DNA of 23,366 nt from Nitrospirota bacterium (GCA_013152195.1 JAADGU010000111.1:1-23366), one strand, 5' to 3'; positions 6,094 to 14,181 are shown, numbered from the stretch's first letter. The notes: generated by a model not told the origin, from the sequence alone. A program made the numbers and translations.

Positions 6094-7824
6094 TTGAAGG
6101 ACAACCAGGACAAAAGGAGCTTCAAGAGATACAAAAAAGAGGCCGAGCTGATAATTAAGGCTAAAACAGGAGCTTACAAGGGCAGAATTGTAGATTACTC
6201 AGACGGTATCTGCGCCGTTATCAAGGATGCCTCTTCCATCATATCTGGTACCACAGTCAATATAAAGAGTAGTGAACTTGGAATAGAGTTCCTTGGTGAG
6301 GTTGTATGGGCAAAAAAGCTGATCCCTGACCTGCAGGTCGGAATCAGGAGGGTTGACAACCTCAGGGGTTCCCTGAAGGATTTCAGGCTGCCCGATGTTC
6401 TGAAAGGACTTCAGAAAACCACAAGCACAGGAACCCTCGAAATACACAACGACTCAATAGAGAAAAAGATATACATCAAAAATGGAGACCTGATCTTTGC
6501 CTCCTCCAACCAGACAAATGACAGCCTTGCAAAGATACTCTTGACGGCTGGCAGGATTACGGCTGATCAATATGGAAAAACCGTTAAGATAGCGGAACAA
6601 ACAGGTAGAAACCAGAGCACAATACTTGCAGAGCTTGGCTATCTTTCCCCGCAGGAATTCGTCTGGGCATTAAAAAACCAGGTCGAAATGATTATCCTGA
6701 GCAGCTTTAATGTTACAGACGCCAGTTTTGAATTCCAGGAGGGTCCACTTGATGCAGATGAGTCGATCCCCCTCAGGATTAACGCCACCAATCTCCTGTA
6801 TCATGGTTATAAAAAGGTCAATGATCTCCTCTATTTGAAAGAGGAGTGCCCCCCTCCGGATATTGAACTGCGTCTGTCAAAAGACCTTGAAGAACTCGTT
6901 CAACACCTTTCCCTGAGTGACACCGACAGGAGGATACTCTCTTATTTAGACGGCAAACACTCAATAAAGGAGATATCATTACTCTCACAAGCCAGTGACA
7001 CTGAGATACTCAAGACCATATATGCCCTTCTGAATATTGGAGCCATAGAATTAACACAGCGTTCGGTCCAGGCAGCAAAGGGTATAGAGATAGACAGAGA
7101 ACTCTCGGAAAAGATAGAAGATATGAACAACAACTATAAGACACTCGGGTATTACGGAATTCTGGGCGTAAACGAAGGGGCATCTGAAGAGGAGATAAGG
7201 GAAGCATACTACAGGGTAGCAAAAGAGTTTCATCCCGACAAATATTTTTCCCTGCCTTCAGACGACATTAAGGAAAAAATAAATACAATATTTTCTTATG
7301 CTACCGAGGCATATGAAAGCCTTTCCGACGAAGCAAAGAGGAGGGAATACGACAGGTCTCTTTCTGTCAAATCAGAAAAACCTGCTTCAAAGGCTGAAAT
7401 GGCTAAAGAAAGGTTTAATCAGGGAAGAACTTTGATGATGATGAAAAAATACTCCGATGCTGTAACCCTCTTTGCTCAGGCAGTATATTTTGACAGCACG
7501 ACAGCAAGTTATCACTACTATCATGGCCTTGCCCTCAGCAAGCTGCAAAGGTTCAAGGAAGCTGCAAAGGCTATTAATGAAGCCGTTAAACTTAATCCAC
7601 AAAAATCAGATTATATTGCTGAACTCGGGCATATCTTTCTGATGCTGGGCTTTAAAGCGAGAGCCCAGAACTCCTTTAAAAGGGCTCTTGAACTCTCACC
7701 TTCAAATGAAAGGGCTCTTGAGGGATTACTGAAAACAGAGAAAAACAATAAATCCATTTTTGGATCTTCAGAAAATATCCTGTTGAGGATTTCCAAAAAA
7801 TACGGTCTTAAGCGAAGAAAATAG
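6094..7824 (+). CDS. PilZ / PATAN (DUF4388) / J-domain / TPR multidomain protein
   Basis: A 576-residue soluble protein. It starts at TTG (6094), with GGAG eight bases upstream. Residues 1-88 resemble PilZ: R8-x3-R12 is present, but the second motif reads D34-x-S36-x-G38-I39, lacking the final glycine of DxSxxG, so cyclic di-GMP binding is uncertain. Residues about 90-245 resemble a PATAN/DUF4388 domain (LRGSLKDFRLPDVLKGL, TGTLEI, IYIKNGDLIFASS). About 273-318 look like a winged helix (ILSYLDGKHSIKEI). A J domain covers about 348-425 with HPD at 380-382. From about 437 to 560 are roughly three TPR units. The likely role is a signal-responsive scaffold or DnaK co-chaperone, perhaps in motility or secretion. 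That is inference from the domains. The gene is convergent with the ribosomal operon and has its own AT-rich upstream region (5918-6093). Confidence 0.8.
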   Translation: MKDNQDKRSFKRYKKEAELIIKAKTGAYKGRIVDYSDGICAVIKDASSIISGTTVNIKSSELGIEFLGEVVWAKKLIPDLQVGIRRVDNLRGSLKDFRLPDVLKGLQKTTSTGTLEIHNDSIEKKIYIKNGDLIFASSNQTNDSLAKILLTAGRITADQYGKTVKIAEQTGRNQSTILAELGYLSPQEFVWALKNQVEMIILSSFNVTDASFEFQEGPLDADESIPLRINATNLLYHGYKKVNDLLYLKEECPPPDIELRLSKDLEELVQHLSLSDTDRRILSYLDGKHSIKEISLLSQASDTEILKTIYALLNIGAIELTQRSVQAAKGIEIDRELSEKIEDMNNNYKTLGYYGILGVNEGASEEEIREAYYRVAKEFHPDKYFSLPSDDIKEKINTIFSYATEAYESLSDEAKRREYDRSLSVKSEKPASKAEMAKERFNQGRTLMMMKKYSDAVTLFAQAVYFDSTTASYHYYHGLALSKLQRFKEAAKAINEAVKLNPQKSDYIAELGHIFLMLGFKARAQNSFKRALELSPSNERALEGLLKTEKNNKSIFGSSENILLRISKKYGLKRRK

Positions 7825-7895
7825 GATAACATACTGCGTACCGCATCACAAAGGCAACGGTTGCTTCTGTATCTTATATTTTCTTATTCACATCA

Positions 7896-7922
7896 CCCTT
7901 CTCTTTACTCACTTCAGAAGGG
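7896..7922. repeat. 7-bp inverted repeat between convergent genes
   Basis: CCCTTCT (7896-7902) pairs with AGAAGGG (7916-7922) across a 13-nt loop. It lies in the intergenic region between the PilZ-J-TPR gene and the end of the ribosomal operon. It could help terminate either transcript, but there is no adjacent T-run. Confidence 0.3.
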
Positions 7923-7929
7923 GGGGAAG

Positions 7930-7948
7930 AAGGAGAACACGTCTCCTT
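7930..7948 (-). terminator. Candidate hairpin terminator of the ribosomal operon
   Basis: On the minus strand AAGGAGA, a five-base loop, then TCTCCTT form a 7-bp perfect stem 12 bases after the last stop codon of the operon. It is followed by CTTCCCCCCC and not by a T-run, so it is at best an atypical intrinsic terminator or a 3'-end stabilising hairpin. Confidence 0.4.
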
Positions 7949-7960
7949 GCTATCTGGTGC

Positions 7961-8050
7961 TCAGGTTGATAATCCAGCCTTTGGCAGGATTATCTGAAAC
8001 AGAATCAGTATTGCAACAATAATTCCAATGCTCAGGAACAAATCATTCAT
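7961..8050 (-). CDS. 29-residue single-pass membrane microprotein downstream of rplQ
   Basis: A 30-codon frame whose ATG (8050..8048) overlaps the rplQ TGA as ATGA. The overlap is the same kind seen at rplC, rplW and the dnaE-accA junction. The predicted peptide starts MNDLFLSIGIIVAILILF, continues with QIILP, and ends in a short polar tail with one lysine. That is one transmembrane helix of about 20 residues with an acidic N-terminus. I do not recognise a family. Support for a real gene is the start-stop overlap, the clean hydrophobic pattern and the hairpin placed just after its stop. Chance cannot be excluded at this length. Confidence 0.5.
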   Translation of the reverse strand: MNDLFLSIGIIVAILILFQIILPKAGLST

Positions 8051-8451
8051 GACTTCTTGCCTTCTGTTGCAGTCTTCTGTTCAGCCTGTCTTTCCTGATA
8101 GTCCACAAATTCGAGCACTGCCAGCGGTGCCTGATCTTTCAACCTTACCCTTGTTTTAACAACTCTCAGATAGCCGCCGTTTCTCTTACTGAACCTTGGA
8201 GCTATCTCACTGAACAACTTTGCAATCGCAGCCCTGTTGGGCACATACGACAGCGCCATCCTCTTTGAATGGAGGTCCCCCTTCTTGCCAAGGGTGACCA
8301 CTTTTTCCGCAAGTGACTTTATTACCTTGGCCTTGGTTACCGTGGTCTCAATACGTTCATGCATAAAGAGACTGACCATCAGGTTTCTGAAGAGTGCCTT
8401 CCTCTGAAGTGTATTTCTACCGAAATTCTTTTTATGAACTCTGTGACGCAT
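8047..8451 (-). CDS. rplQ: 50S ribosomal protein L17
   Basis: L17 is a 50S protein near the peptide exit tunnel. It has 134 residues, with the family start MRHRVHKKNFGR, RKALFRNLMVSLFMHERIETT, and the C-terminal RxxGGYLRVVKTRVRLKDQAPLAVLEFVD. The usual histidine in GRxxxHRKAL is a glutamine here. A lysine- and glutamate-rich tail follows. The ATG lies 20 nt inside the end of rpoA, with GGGAGG about 11 nt upstream, so translation is coupled. It is the last ribosomal gene of the cluster. Confidence 0.96.
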   Translation of the reverse strand: MRHRVHKKNFGRNTLQRKALFRNLMVSLFMHERIETTVTKAKVIKSLAEKVVTLGKKGDLHSKRMALSYVPNRAAIAKLFSEIAPRFSKRNGGYLRVVKTRVRLKDQAPLAVLEFVDYQERQAEQKTATEGKKS

Positions 8452-9475
8452 CTTTTACCGTACCTCCCTCTGTCTGATACTTTTCCAGAACCTCGGGGTC
8501 GATCTTCATTCCAAAGTTAAGTCCCATGGTTCTGAGGATTTCCTTGATTTCATTAAGTGATTTTCTGCCAAAATTCTTTGTCTTCAGCATCTCCAGATCT
8601 GTCTTCTGAACCAGATCAGCTATAGTCTTTATATTGGCATTTTTAAGGCAATTGTAAGAACGTACAGAGAGTTCAAGTTCATCTACAGGCCTCAGGAGAT
8701 TCCGGTTAAAATCAGAGCTGCCTACATCATATACATCACCGGCATCGTAGGATATTTCTTCAGATGTCTCCTCAGACTCGTCAAAAATAAAGAGGTCGAG
8801 ATGGTCAATAAGCACACTTGATGCCCTGGTTATGGCATTCTTCGGGGTGAGGCTTCCGTCTGTCCAGAGCTCGAGTACAAGTCTGTCGTAGTCTGTTGCC
8901 CTGCCAACCCTTGCTTTCTCGACACGGAAATTAACTTTCCGTATAGGACTGTAAACACTGTCAACAGCAATGATATCTACTGGCTGGTCCTGTTCCTTGT
9001 TCATCTCTGAAGGGACATATCCCTTTCCTTTGGACACATAGAGCTCAGCATGAAACTCTGCATTCTTGTCAACTGTAGCAACAGGTAAATCAGTAGTGAG
9101 GACTTCAAGATTTGCCTCACATTGAATGTCGGCACCTGTGACATCCTTCGGCCCGGTAACATCTATCCTTGCAACTTTCTTACCGTCACCATACAGCTTA
9201 AACCTGATCTTCTTAAGGTTGAGTATAACGTCAACCATGTCTTCCTTAACAGCTTTAATAGTTGAAAACTCATGTAATACTCCCGGTATCCTCACCTGAG
9301 TGATAGCTGCACCCTCAATAGAGGAAAGCAGAACCCTCCGCAATGAATTACCAAGGGTAGTACCATACCCACGTTCTAATGGTTCCGCTATAAGCTTACC
9401 GTATGTGCTGGTAAGGGTTTCTTCGTCGAAGGCTATCTTCTCAGGAAACTGAAAGCCTCTTATCTTCAAGCTCAT
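8432..9475 (-). CDS. rpoA: DNA-directed RNA polymerase subunit alpha
   Basis: The alpha subunit starts RNA polymerase assembly as a dimer and contacts UP elements and activators. It has 347 residues. The N-terminal domain shows EPLERGYGTTLGNSLRRVLLSS, the dimerisation and beta-contact segment, then VYSPIRKVNFRVEKARVG. An acidic linker (about 235-262) follows. The C-terminal domain has LELSVRSYNCLKNANI, then KNFGRKSLNEIKEIL, the helix-hairpin-helix that binds DNA. GGGAGG four bases before the ATG is a clear ribosome binding site. It is separated from rpsD by a 102-bp AT-rich spacer with short tandem repeats, and overlaps rplQ by 20 nt. Confidence 0.98.
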   Translation of the reverse strand: MSLKIRGFQFPEKIAFDEETLTSTYGKLIAEPLERGYGTTLGNSLRRVLLSSIEGAAITQVRIPGVLHEFSTIKAVKEDMVDVILNLKKIRFKLYGDGKKVARIDVTGPKDVTGADIQCEANLEVLTTDLPVATVDKNAEFHAELYVSKGKGYVPSEMNKEQDQPVDIIAVDSVYSPIRKVNFRVEKARVGRATDYDRLVLELWTDGSLTPKNAITRASSVLIDHLDLFIFDESEETSEEISYDAGDVYDVGSSDFNRNLLRPVDELELSVRSYNCLKNANIKTIADLVQKTDLEMLKTKNFGRKSLNEIKEILRTMGLNFGMKIDPEVLEKYQTEGGTVKDASQSS

Positions 9476-9489
9476 TGGGCCTCCCTTTT

Positions 9490-9546
9490 CGTTATACGCG
9501 ATACGTTATACTGAAATATAAACGTGTTCTCGTATTTTCGTGTTTT
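9490..9546. repeat. Heptad and octad tandem repeats, rpsD-rpoA spacer
   Basis: Three adjacent 7-mers at 9490, 9497 and 9504 read CGTTATA, or CGCGATA in the middle copy. From 9523 three 8-mers of the form CGTRTTYT follow. They fill most of the spacer upstream of rpoA. Confidence 0.55.
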
Positions 9547-9577
9547 AAAAACATCGTATTTATCTTAAATATTGCTT

Positions 9578-10204
9578 TTATTTTGAATACAGCTCAACAA
9601 TCAGGTTTTCTTTAACATCCAGCCCTATCGCTTCTCTCGATGGTATGCTGATCAATTTACCCTTAAAGTTATCGGCATCCAGTTCAAGCCACTCAGGTAA
9701 TCCCCTGTGTTCGACTTTTGAAAGACTCTCCTCAATCAAAGGAATACCCCGCCTTGACTCCTTTACTTCAATGACATCACCTACTTTTACCCTGAATGAA
9801 GCAATATCAGTAACCCTGCCATTGACAAGAATATGCCTGTGATTGACAATCTGCCTTGCCTGCCGTCTGTTTGATGCAAAACCAAGACGGTAAACTATAT
9901 TATCAAGTCTCAGTTCAAGAAACTGTAACAGCATCTCTCCAGTAACACCTCTTTTTCTCTGGGCCTCATGGAAATACTTTCTGAACTGTCTTTCAAGCAC
10001 CCCGTATATTCTCTTGACCTTCTGTTTTTCTCTCAGCTGAAGACCGTAATCACTTATTTTGGTCCTTCTTGTGCCATGTTGTCCCGGCACGTATTTCCTC
10101 CTCTCAAAGGCACATTTATCCGCGTAACATCGATCCCCCTTAAGAAAGAGCTTGTCTCCCTCCCTTCTGCATAACCGACATAATGAATCCGTATACCTTG
10201 CCAT
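9578..10204 (-). CDS. rpsD: 30S ribosomal protein S4, zinc-binding form
   Basis: S4 is a primary 16S rRNA binder that nucleates 30S assembly. It has 208 residues. The N-terminus carries C9, C12, C26 and C31, a complete zinc-binding site (C+ form). The S4 RNA-binding domain follows (LELRLDNIVYRLGFASNRRQAR, then VNHRHILVNG). The frame is open further upstream, but the ATG at 10204 gives the family start MARYTDS and has GGAGGAG about ten bases before it. It lies one base after the rpsK stop. In several bacteria S4 represses its own operon; no such site is identified here. Confidence 0.97.
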   Translation of the reverse strand: MARYTDSLCRLCRREGDKLFLKGDRCYADKCAFERRKYVPGQHGTRRTKISDYGLQLREKQKVKRIYGVLERQFRKYFHEAQRKRGVTGEMLLQFLELRLDNIVYRLGFASNRRQARQIVNHRHILVNGRVTDIASFRVKVGDVIEVKESRRGIPLIEESLSKVEHRGLPEWLELDADNFKGKLISIPSREAIGLDVKENLIVELYSK

Positions 10205-10205
10205 T

Positions 10206-10592
10206 TTATACTCTCCTCCTCTTTGGAGGTCTGCACCCATTATGAGGAACCGGGGTAACATCCTTTATGATATTAATCTCCAACCCTGTTGCCTGTATAG
10301 CCCTGATGGCTGATTCCCTTCCGGCACCCGGACCCTTTATATAAACATCGATCTGTCTCATTCCCATGTCAATGGCCCTCCTTGTTGCATTCTCAGCTGC
10401 TATCTGTGCAGCATAGGGAGTGCCCTTTCTTGATCCCTTAAACCCGATACTGCCGGCAGTTGCCCAGGAAACAACGTTACCGCCTTTATCTGTAATGGTG
10501 ACGATCGTATTATTAAAGGTTGTCTGTACATGTGCTACACCATAAGGTATATTCTTCTTTTCCTTTTTTGAGCCCTTCTTGCGTTTTGCCAT
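10206..10592 (-). CDS. rpsK: 30S ribosomal protein S11
   Basis: S11 lies on the 30S platform and helps form the mRNA exit region. It has 128 residues with a basic start, then GVAHVQTTFNNTIVTITD, GFKGSRKGTPYAAQIAAE, VYIKGPGAGRESAIRA and the terminal VTPVPHNGCRPPKRRRV, all canonical. The ATG shares one base with the rpsM stop (TAATG), with GGGAGG seven bases upstream, so the two are coupled. Confidence 0.98.
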   Translation of the reverse strand: MAKRKKGSKKEKKNIPYGVAHVQTTFNNTIVTITDKGGNVVSWATAGSIGFKGSRKGTPYAAQIAAENATRRAIDMGMRQIDVYIKGPGAGRESAIRAIQATGLEINIIKDVTPVPHNGCRPPKRRRV

Positions 10593-10969
10593 TACTTACC
10601 TCCCTTCTTTTTTCCAACTACAGTCTTCTTGGGGCCTTTTCTTGTACGTGCATTTGTCTTTGTACGCTGCCCCCTTACAGGTAATCCCATTCTGTGTCTG
10701 ATCCCACGGTAGCAACCTATGTCCATTAACCGCTTTATATTCATGGAAATTTCTTTCCTGAGTTCACCCTCAACCTTATAGTCCCTGTCTATAACAGAGC
10801 GGATCTTTACTATTTCATCATCGCGGAGGGCTCTGACTCGTGTATCAGGGTTTATCCCGGTTTCTTCAAGTATCTTCCTGGATAGAGACCTCCCAATTCC
10901 CATTATCCTCGTCAACCCTATCTCAACCCTTTCATTCTTGGGTAAGTCTACCCCTGCAATCCTTGCCAT
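10592..10969 (-). CDS. rpsM: 30S ribosomal protein S13
   Basis: S13 sits in the 30S head and contacts the P-site tRNA and L5. It has 125 residues, starting MARIAGVDLPKNERVEIGLTRI, with GIGRSLSRKIL (helix-hairpin-helix-like), then CYRGIRHRMGLPVRGQRTKTNARTRKG and a lysine-rich tail. A near-perfect TAAGGAGGT precedes the ATG and contains the rpmJ stop codon. Confidence 0.98.
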   Translation of the reverse strand: MARIAGVDLPKNERVEIGLTRIMGIGRSLSRKILEETGINPDTRVRALRDDEIVKIRSVIDRDYKVEGELRKEISMNIKRLMDIGCYRGIRHRMGLPVRGQRTKTNARTRKGPKKTVVGKKKGGK

Positions 10970-10978
10970 GCTACCTCC

Positions 10979-11092
10979 TTATCCCTGTCTCTGCTTGTGT
11001 TTAGGATTTTCACAGATTATCCTGATAACACCTTTTCTCTTTATTACTTTACATTTAGCGCATATTGGTTTTACAGAAGCCCTTACTTTCAT
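10979..11092 (-). CDS. rpmJ: 50S ribosomal protein L36, zinc-binding form
   Basis: A 37-residue gene. The product starts MKVRASVKPICAKC and has the complete zinc site C11, C14, C27 and H32, the C+ form that many bacteria replace with a cysteine-free copy under zinc limitation. GGAGG lies about four bases before the ATG at 11092; an overlapping ATG at 11096 is out of frame. It sits between infA and rpsM, its standard place, nine bases from rpsM. Confidence 0.97.
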   Translation of the reverse strand: MKVRASVKPICAKCKVIKRKGVIRIICENPKHKQRQG

Positions 11093-11108
11093 GCATCCTC
11101 CAAAATAT

Positions 11109-11190
11109 CGTTACGAGGTACGGGTTATGTCTTGCGAACTTAGCTTCTATCTTCTCAACCCCGCAATCCATAACCTGAAACCCGCAAATT
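11109..11190. repeat. Opposed heptad arrays, infA-rpmJ spacer
   Basis: Five 7-mers from 11109 to 11143 (for example GGTTATG at 11123) are followed by five from 11156 to 11190 in the opposite sense (for example ATAACCT at 11170). Read on one strand, both arrays share a rough RGGTTAY consensus. GGTTATG (11123-11129) and CATAACC (11169-11175) are exact reverse complements. Confidence 0.55.
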
Positions 11191-11408
11191 TATTTATATC
11201 TGTATGTAATTCTTCCTTTTGTAAGGTCGTAGGGTGACAGCTCCACCAGCACTTTATCTCCAGGCAGTATCTTTATATAATGTATCCTCATTTTGCCTGA
11301 AATATAAGCAAGTATGGTCTGTCCATTATCAAGTTCAACCCTGAACGTGGCATTTGGCAGCGCTTCTACAACAGTCCCATGGACTTCTATGTTTTCTTCC
11401 TTTGGCAT
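11190..11408 (-). CDS. infA: Translation initiation factor IF-1
   Basis: IF-1 binds the 30S A site and assists IF-2 and IF-3 during initiation. It has 72 residues, a single S1-like OB fold: MPKEENIEVHGTVVEALPNA, FRVELDNGQTILAYISGKMR, then LPGDKVLVELSPYDLTKGRI, ending TYRYK. The length and motifs are exactly those of the family. The nearest purine-rich stretch (GGGGG) is about 17 nt before the ATG, so the binding site is weak. It is placed between map and rpmJ. Confidence 0.98.
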   Translation of the reverse strand: MPKEENIEVHGTVVEALPNATFRVELDNGQTILAYISGKMRIHYIKILPGDKVLVELSPYDLTKGRITYRYK

Positions 11409-11430
11409 TTAAACTTGAATTATACCCCCT

Positions 11431-12183
11431 TCAGGCCCATTTAGTCAATATTCTGGGATGATTTTTTGATACAAGCACCGTATGTTCGAAATGTGCAGAA
11501 AGTTTACCATCCGCTGTCTTCGCAGTCCACCCGTCTTTCAGTATAATCACCTTGTAAGTTCCTTCATTCACCATGGGTTCAATGGCAAGTGTCATTCCTT
11601 CTTTTAATACCGGCCCCATACCAGGAGGCCCGAAATTTGGAATCTGTGGTTCTTCATGCAGAGACTTCCCCACACCATGGCCAACAAAAGCCTTGACTAC
11701 AGAATAACCATTGGATTCCACGAATCGCTGTATGGCATTTGATATATCCGACACGCGGTTATCGGGTGTCGCCTTCTCGATTCCCATATAAAGGGCCTGC
11801 TCTGTTATTCTGAGCAAGCGCTCGGTTTCTGCCGGGATTTTTCCAACGGGCACTGTGACTGCAGCATCACCAATGTATCCCTTGTAACTGACACCAAGGT
11901 CGATGCTGACAATGTCACCCTCCTTAAGTCTTACAGCGGCTGACGGTATTCCGTGAACAACCTCACTGTTTACAGAGGCACAGATACTTGCAGGATAACC
12001 CCTGTAACCCTTAAAGGCCGGTTTCCCTCCCCTGCTCTTTATAACCTCTTCGGCTATCTGATCAAGTTCCCTGGTTGTAACATTGGGGGCTATAACCCCC
12101 TTTATTGCTAAAATGGCTTCGGCAACAATCTCGGAGGCCTTCACCATCTTCTTTATCTCATCCCTTGATTTAATAATAATCAC
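11431..12183 (-). CDS. map: Methionine aminopeptidase, type I
   Basis: This cytosolic dimetal enzyme removes the initiator Met from nascent proteins. It has 250 residues. All five metal ligands are present: D95, D106, H169, E202 and E233, two positions below the E. coli numbers, with the substrate-site H78 in EVVHGIP. There is no N-terminal zinc-finger extension. The start is GTG at 12183; a second GTG 13 bases upstream runs into a stop. The ribosome binding site is weak. It directly follows secY by 26 nt, with no adk between them. Confidence 0.97.
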   Translation of the reverse strand: MIIIKSRDEIKKMVKASEIVAEAILAIKGVIAPNVTTRELDQIAEEVIKSRGGKPAFKGYRGYPASICASVNSEVVHGIPSAAVRLKEGDIVSIDLGVSYKGYIGDAAVTVPVGKIPAETERLLRITEQALYMGIEKATPDNRVSDISNAIQRFVESNGYSVVKAFVGHGVGKSLHEEPQIPNFGPPGMGPVLKEGMTLAIEPMVNEGTYKVIILKDGWTAKTADGKLSAHFEHTVLVSKNHPRILTKWA

Positions 12184-12209
12184 GTAATAATCACGCCCTG
12201 CATACTGTA

Positions 12210-13517
12210 CTACCCCTTTCTGCCTCTCACCTTGCCTTTTCTGAGGAACCCTTCATACGAACGCGTTATCAGATGCGACTCTATCTGGGAGACTGTATCA
12301 AGTGCCACTCCAACAACAATCAGTAGTGAGGTTCCCCCAAAATAAAAGGGAACGTTAAACTGTTTTATCAGAATTGTTGGCAGGACACATACAATGGAAA
12401 GATATATTGCACCAATAAAGGTCAACCTTGACAAAACCCTGTACAGATATTCGGCTGTCTTCTGCCCTGGCCTGATGCCGGGAATAAACCCGCCATATTT
12501 TTTCAGGTTGTCAGCCACATCAACCGGATTAAAGACTATGGCAGTGTAAAAATAACTGAAGAATATAATCATACTGACAAATATAATCGTATAAGAAACA
12601 GTTCCCGGGGAAAGCTGTCTTGCAAATGACTGAACCCAGGGGATTGAAATAAATCCTGCGATTGTTGCCGGAAACATGATAATGGATGAGGCAAATATCG
12701 GCGGTATAACACCGGCGGTGTTTACTTTCAATGGAAGGTGCGTTGACTGTCCACCGTAAACCTTTCTGCCCACAACCCTCTTTGCATACTGCACGGGAAT
12801 CTTCCTCTGCCCCTTTTCTATGAAGATAATGGCCCCGACAACAAAAACCATCATAGACACCAGGATGATAAGGAATATTATCGAAAGCTCTCCTGCACTT
12901 ACAAGCCTTACAGTGCTTACTATGGCATTTGGCAGCTGTGCCACGATGCCGGCAAAGATTATCAGAGATATCCCGTTGCCAATCCCCCGCTCGGTTATCT
13001 GCTCACCAAGCCACATTATAAAGGCAGTGCCTGCAGTAAGAGTTATCATGGTCATCAGCCTGAAGCTCCAGCCGGGGTGCTGAATAAAAGCCCCCTGGGC
13101 CATACTCTCAAGCCCTACGGCTATACCAAATGACTGAACAATACTGATAAGGACAGTGCCGTATCTCGTATATTTTACTATCTTCTTTCTTCCCTCTTCC
13201 CCCTCCTTGGCAAGCTTGCCGATAGCGGGGATAACAACCGTGAGAAGTTGAAGGATAATGGATGCGCTGATATAAGGCATGATACCAAGGGCAAATATGG
13301 TCACCCTTGAGAGCGCACCGCCGGAGAAGATATCAAAGAAATCCATAAGCGCCCCACCCCTCTCGGTGAGAAACTTGCTCAGCTCCTCACCATTGATTCC
13401 GGGTGTGGGGATGTGAGCACCCATTCTGTATACTGCAAGAAGGACAAGGGTAAACAAAACCCTGTTTTTAAGTTCTTCGATCTTGAATATATTCTGAAAA
13501 GAAGAGAGTGCTCCCAA
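12210..13517 (-). CDS. secY: Preprotein translocase channel subunit SecY
   Basis: SecY is the pore of the Sec translocon in the inner membrane. It has 435 residues with the expected ten membrane spans. The start FQNIFKIEELKNRVLFTL and YRMGAHIPTPGI are diagnostic; LGIMPYISASIILQLL follows, with the plug region between. RGIGNGISLIIFAGI, PVQYAKRVVGRK and GGFIPGIRPGQKTAEYL, the conserved cytosolic loops that contact the ribosome and SecA, are all present. The start codon is TTG, abutting the rplO TAG, with AGGTGA a few bases upstream inside rplO. It is co-transcribed with the spc-type ribosomal genes, as is usual. Confidence 0.97.
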   Translation of the reverse strand: MGALSSFQNIFKIEELKNRVLFTLVLLAVYRMGAHIPTPGINGEELSKFLTERGGALMDFFDIFSGGALSRVTIFALGIMPYISASIILQLLTVVIPAIGKLAKEGEEGRKKIVKYTRYGTVLISIVQSFGIAVGLESMAQGAFIQHPGWSFRLMTMITLTAGTAFIMWLGEQITERGIGNGISLIIFAGIVAQLPNAIVSTVRLVSAGELSIIFLIILVSMMVFVVGAIIFIEKGQRKIPVQYAKRVVGRKVYGGQSTHLPLKVNTAGVIPPIFASSIIMFPATIAGFISIPWVQSFARQLSPGTVSYTIIFVSMIIFFSYFYTAIVFNPVDVADNLKKYGGFIPGIRPGQKTAEYLYRVLSRLTFIGAIYLSIVCVLPTILIKQFNVPFYFGGTSLLIVVGVALDTVSQIESHLITRSYEGFLRKGKVRGRKG

Positions 13518-13961
13518 CTATATCACCTCGGCCTTCCCGCCGGAAGCATTTATTTTCTGTATGGCAGAAGCACTGAAAGCATGTGCCTTGACTGTCAGCG
13601 GTCTGGAGAGTTCACCATCTCCGAGGATCTTCAGTCCATTCTTAACATCCTTCAATATTCCTCTCTCAAGCAGCAACTCAGGAGTTACAATATCTGCATC
13701 CGCTATATTTGAAAGAACCTTGAGATTCGTTATGGCAAATTCCTTTCTGAACGGTTCATTACTGAAGCCACGCTTGGGAAGCCTCCGCTGCAAGGGCATC
13801 TGCCCTCCCTCAAACCCGGGCCCCTTCGTACCTCCGGAGCGGGCTTTCTGTCCCTTATGCCCTTTGCACGAGGTTTTTCCATGCCCTGAGCCTGGTCCCC
13901 TGCCAATTCTCTTGACCTTCTTTCTGCTCCCTTCAGCAGGCTTTAATTCATCTATCTTCAT
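13518..13961 (-). CDS. rplO: 50S ribosomal protein L15
   Basis: L15 is a late-assembly 50S protein threading into 23S rRNA. It has 147 residues. The basic, glycine-rich N-terminal extension (RIGRGPGSGHGKTSCKGHKG) and FEGGQMPLQRRLPKRGF are canonical; the C-terminal globular domain ends in the usual VTPELLLERGILK and AFSASAIQKI region. GGAGG is seven bases before the ATG. Its stop touches the secY start. Confidence 0.97.
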   Translation of the reverse strand: MKIDELKPAEGSRKKVKRIGRGPGSGHGKTSCKGHKGQKARSGGTKGPGFEGGQMPLQRRLPKRGFSNEPFRKEFAITNLKVLSNIADADIVTPELLLERGILKDVKNGLKILGDGELSRPLTVKAHAFSASAIQKINASGGKAEVI

Positions 13962-13998
13962 TACAATACCTCCATTTCAAATCTACTGTCTTCAATCT

Positions 13999-14181
13999 TC
14001 ATTCACCCTTTGATTCTTCAACCTCAATAAGGTGCGGAACCTTGTTAATCATTCCCCTTATAACGGGTACATCCGGGTGCATGACAGTCTGTCCTATCTT
14101 CCTCAGTCCGAGACTCCTGAGAACTCTTCTCAATTTCTCCGGGTTACCGATATAGCTTCTCTTCAGCTTTATCCTAAGCAT
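13999..14181 (-). CDS. rpmD: 50S ribosomal protein L30
   Basis: A 60-residue 50S protein: MLRIKLKRSYIGNPEKLRRV, LGLRKIGQTVMHPDVPVIRGMI, then VPHLIEVEE, matching the short bacterial L30. The ATG lies eight bases inside the end of rpsE in another frame, with GGGAGG upstream within rpsE, so it is translationally coupled. It lies 37 bp upstream of rplO. Confidence 0.97.
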   Translation of the reverse strand: MLRIKLKRSYIGNPEKLRRVLRSLGLRKIGQTVMHPDVPVIRGMINKVPHLIEVEESKGE

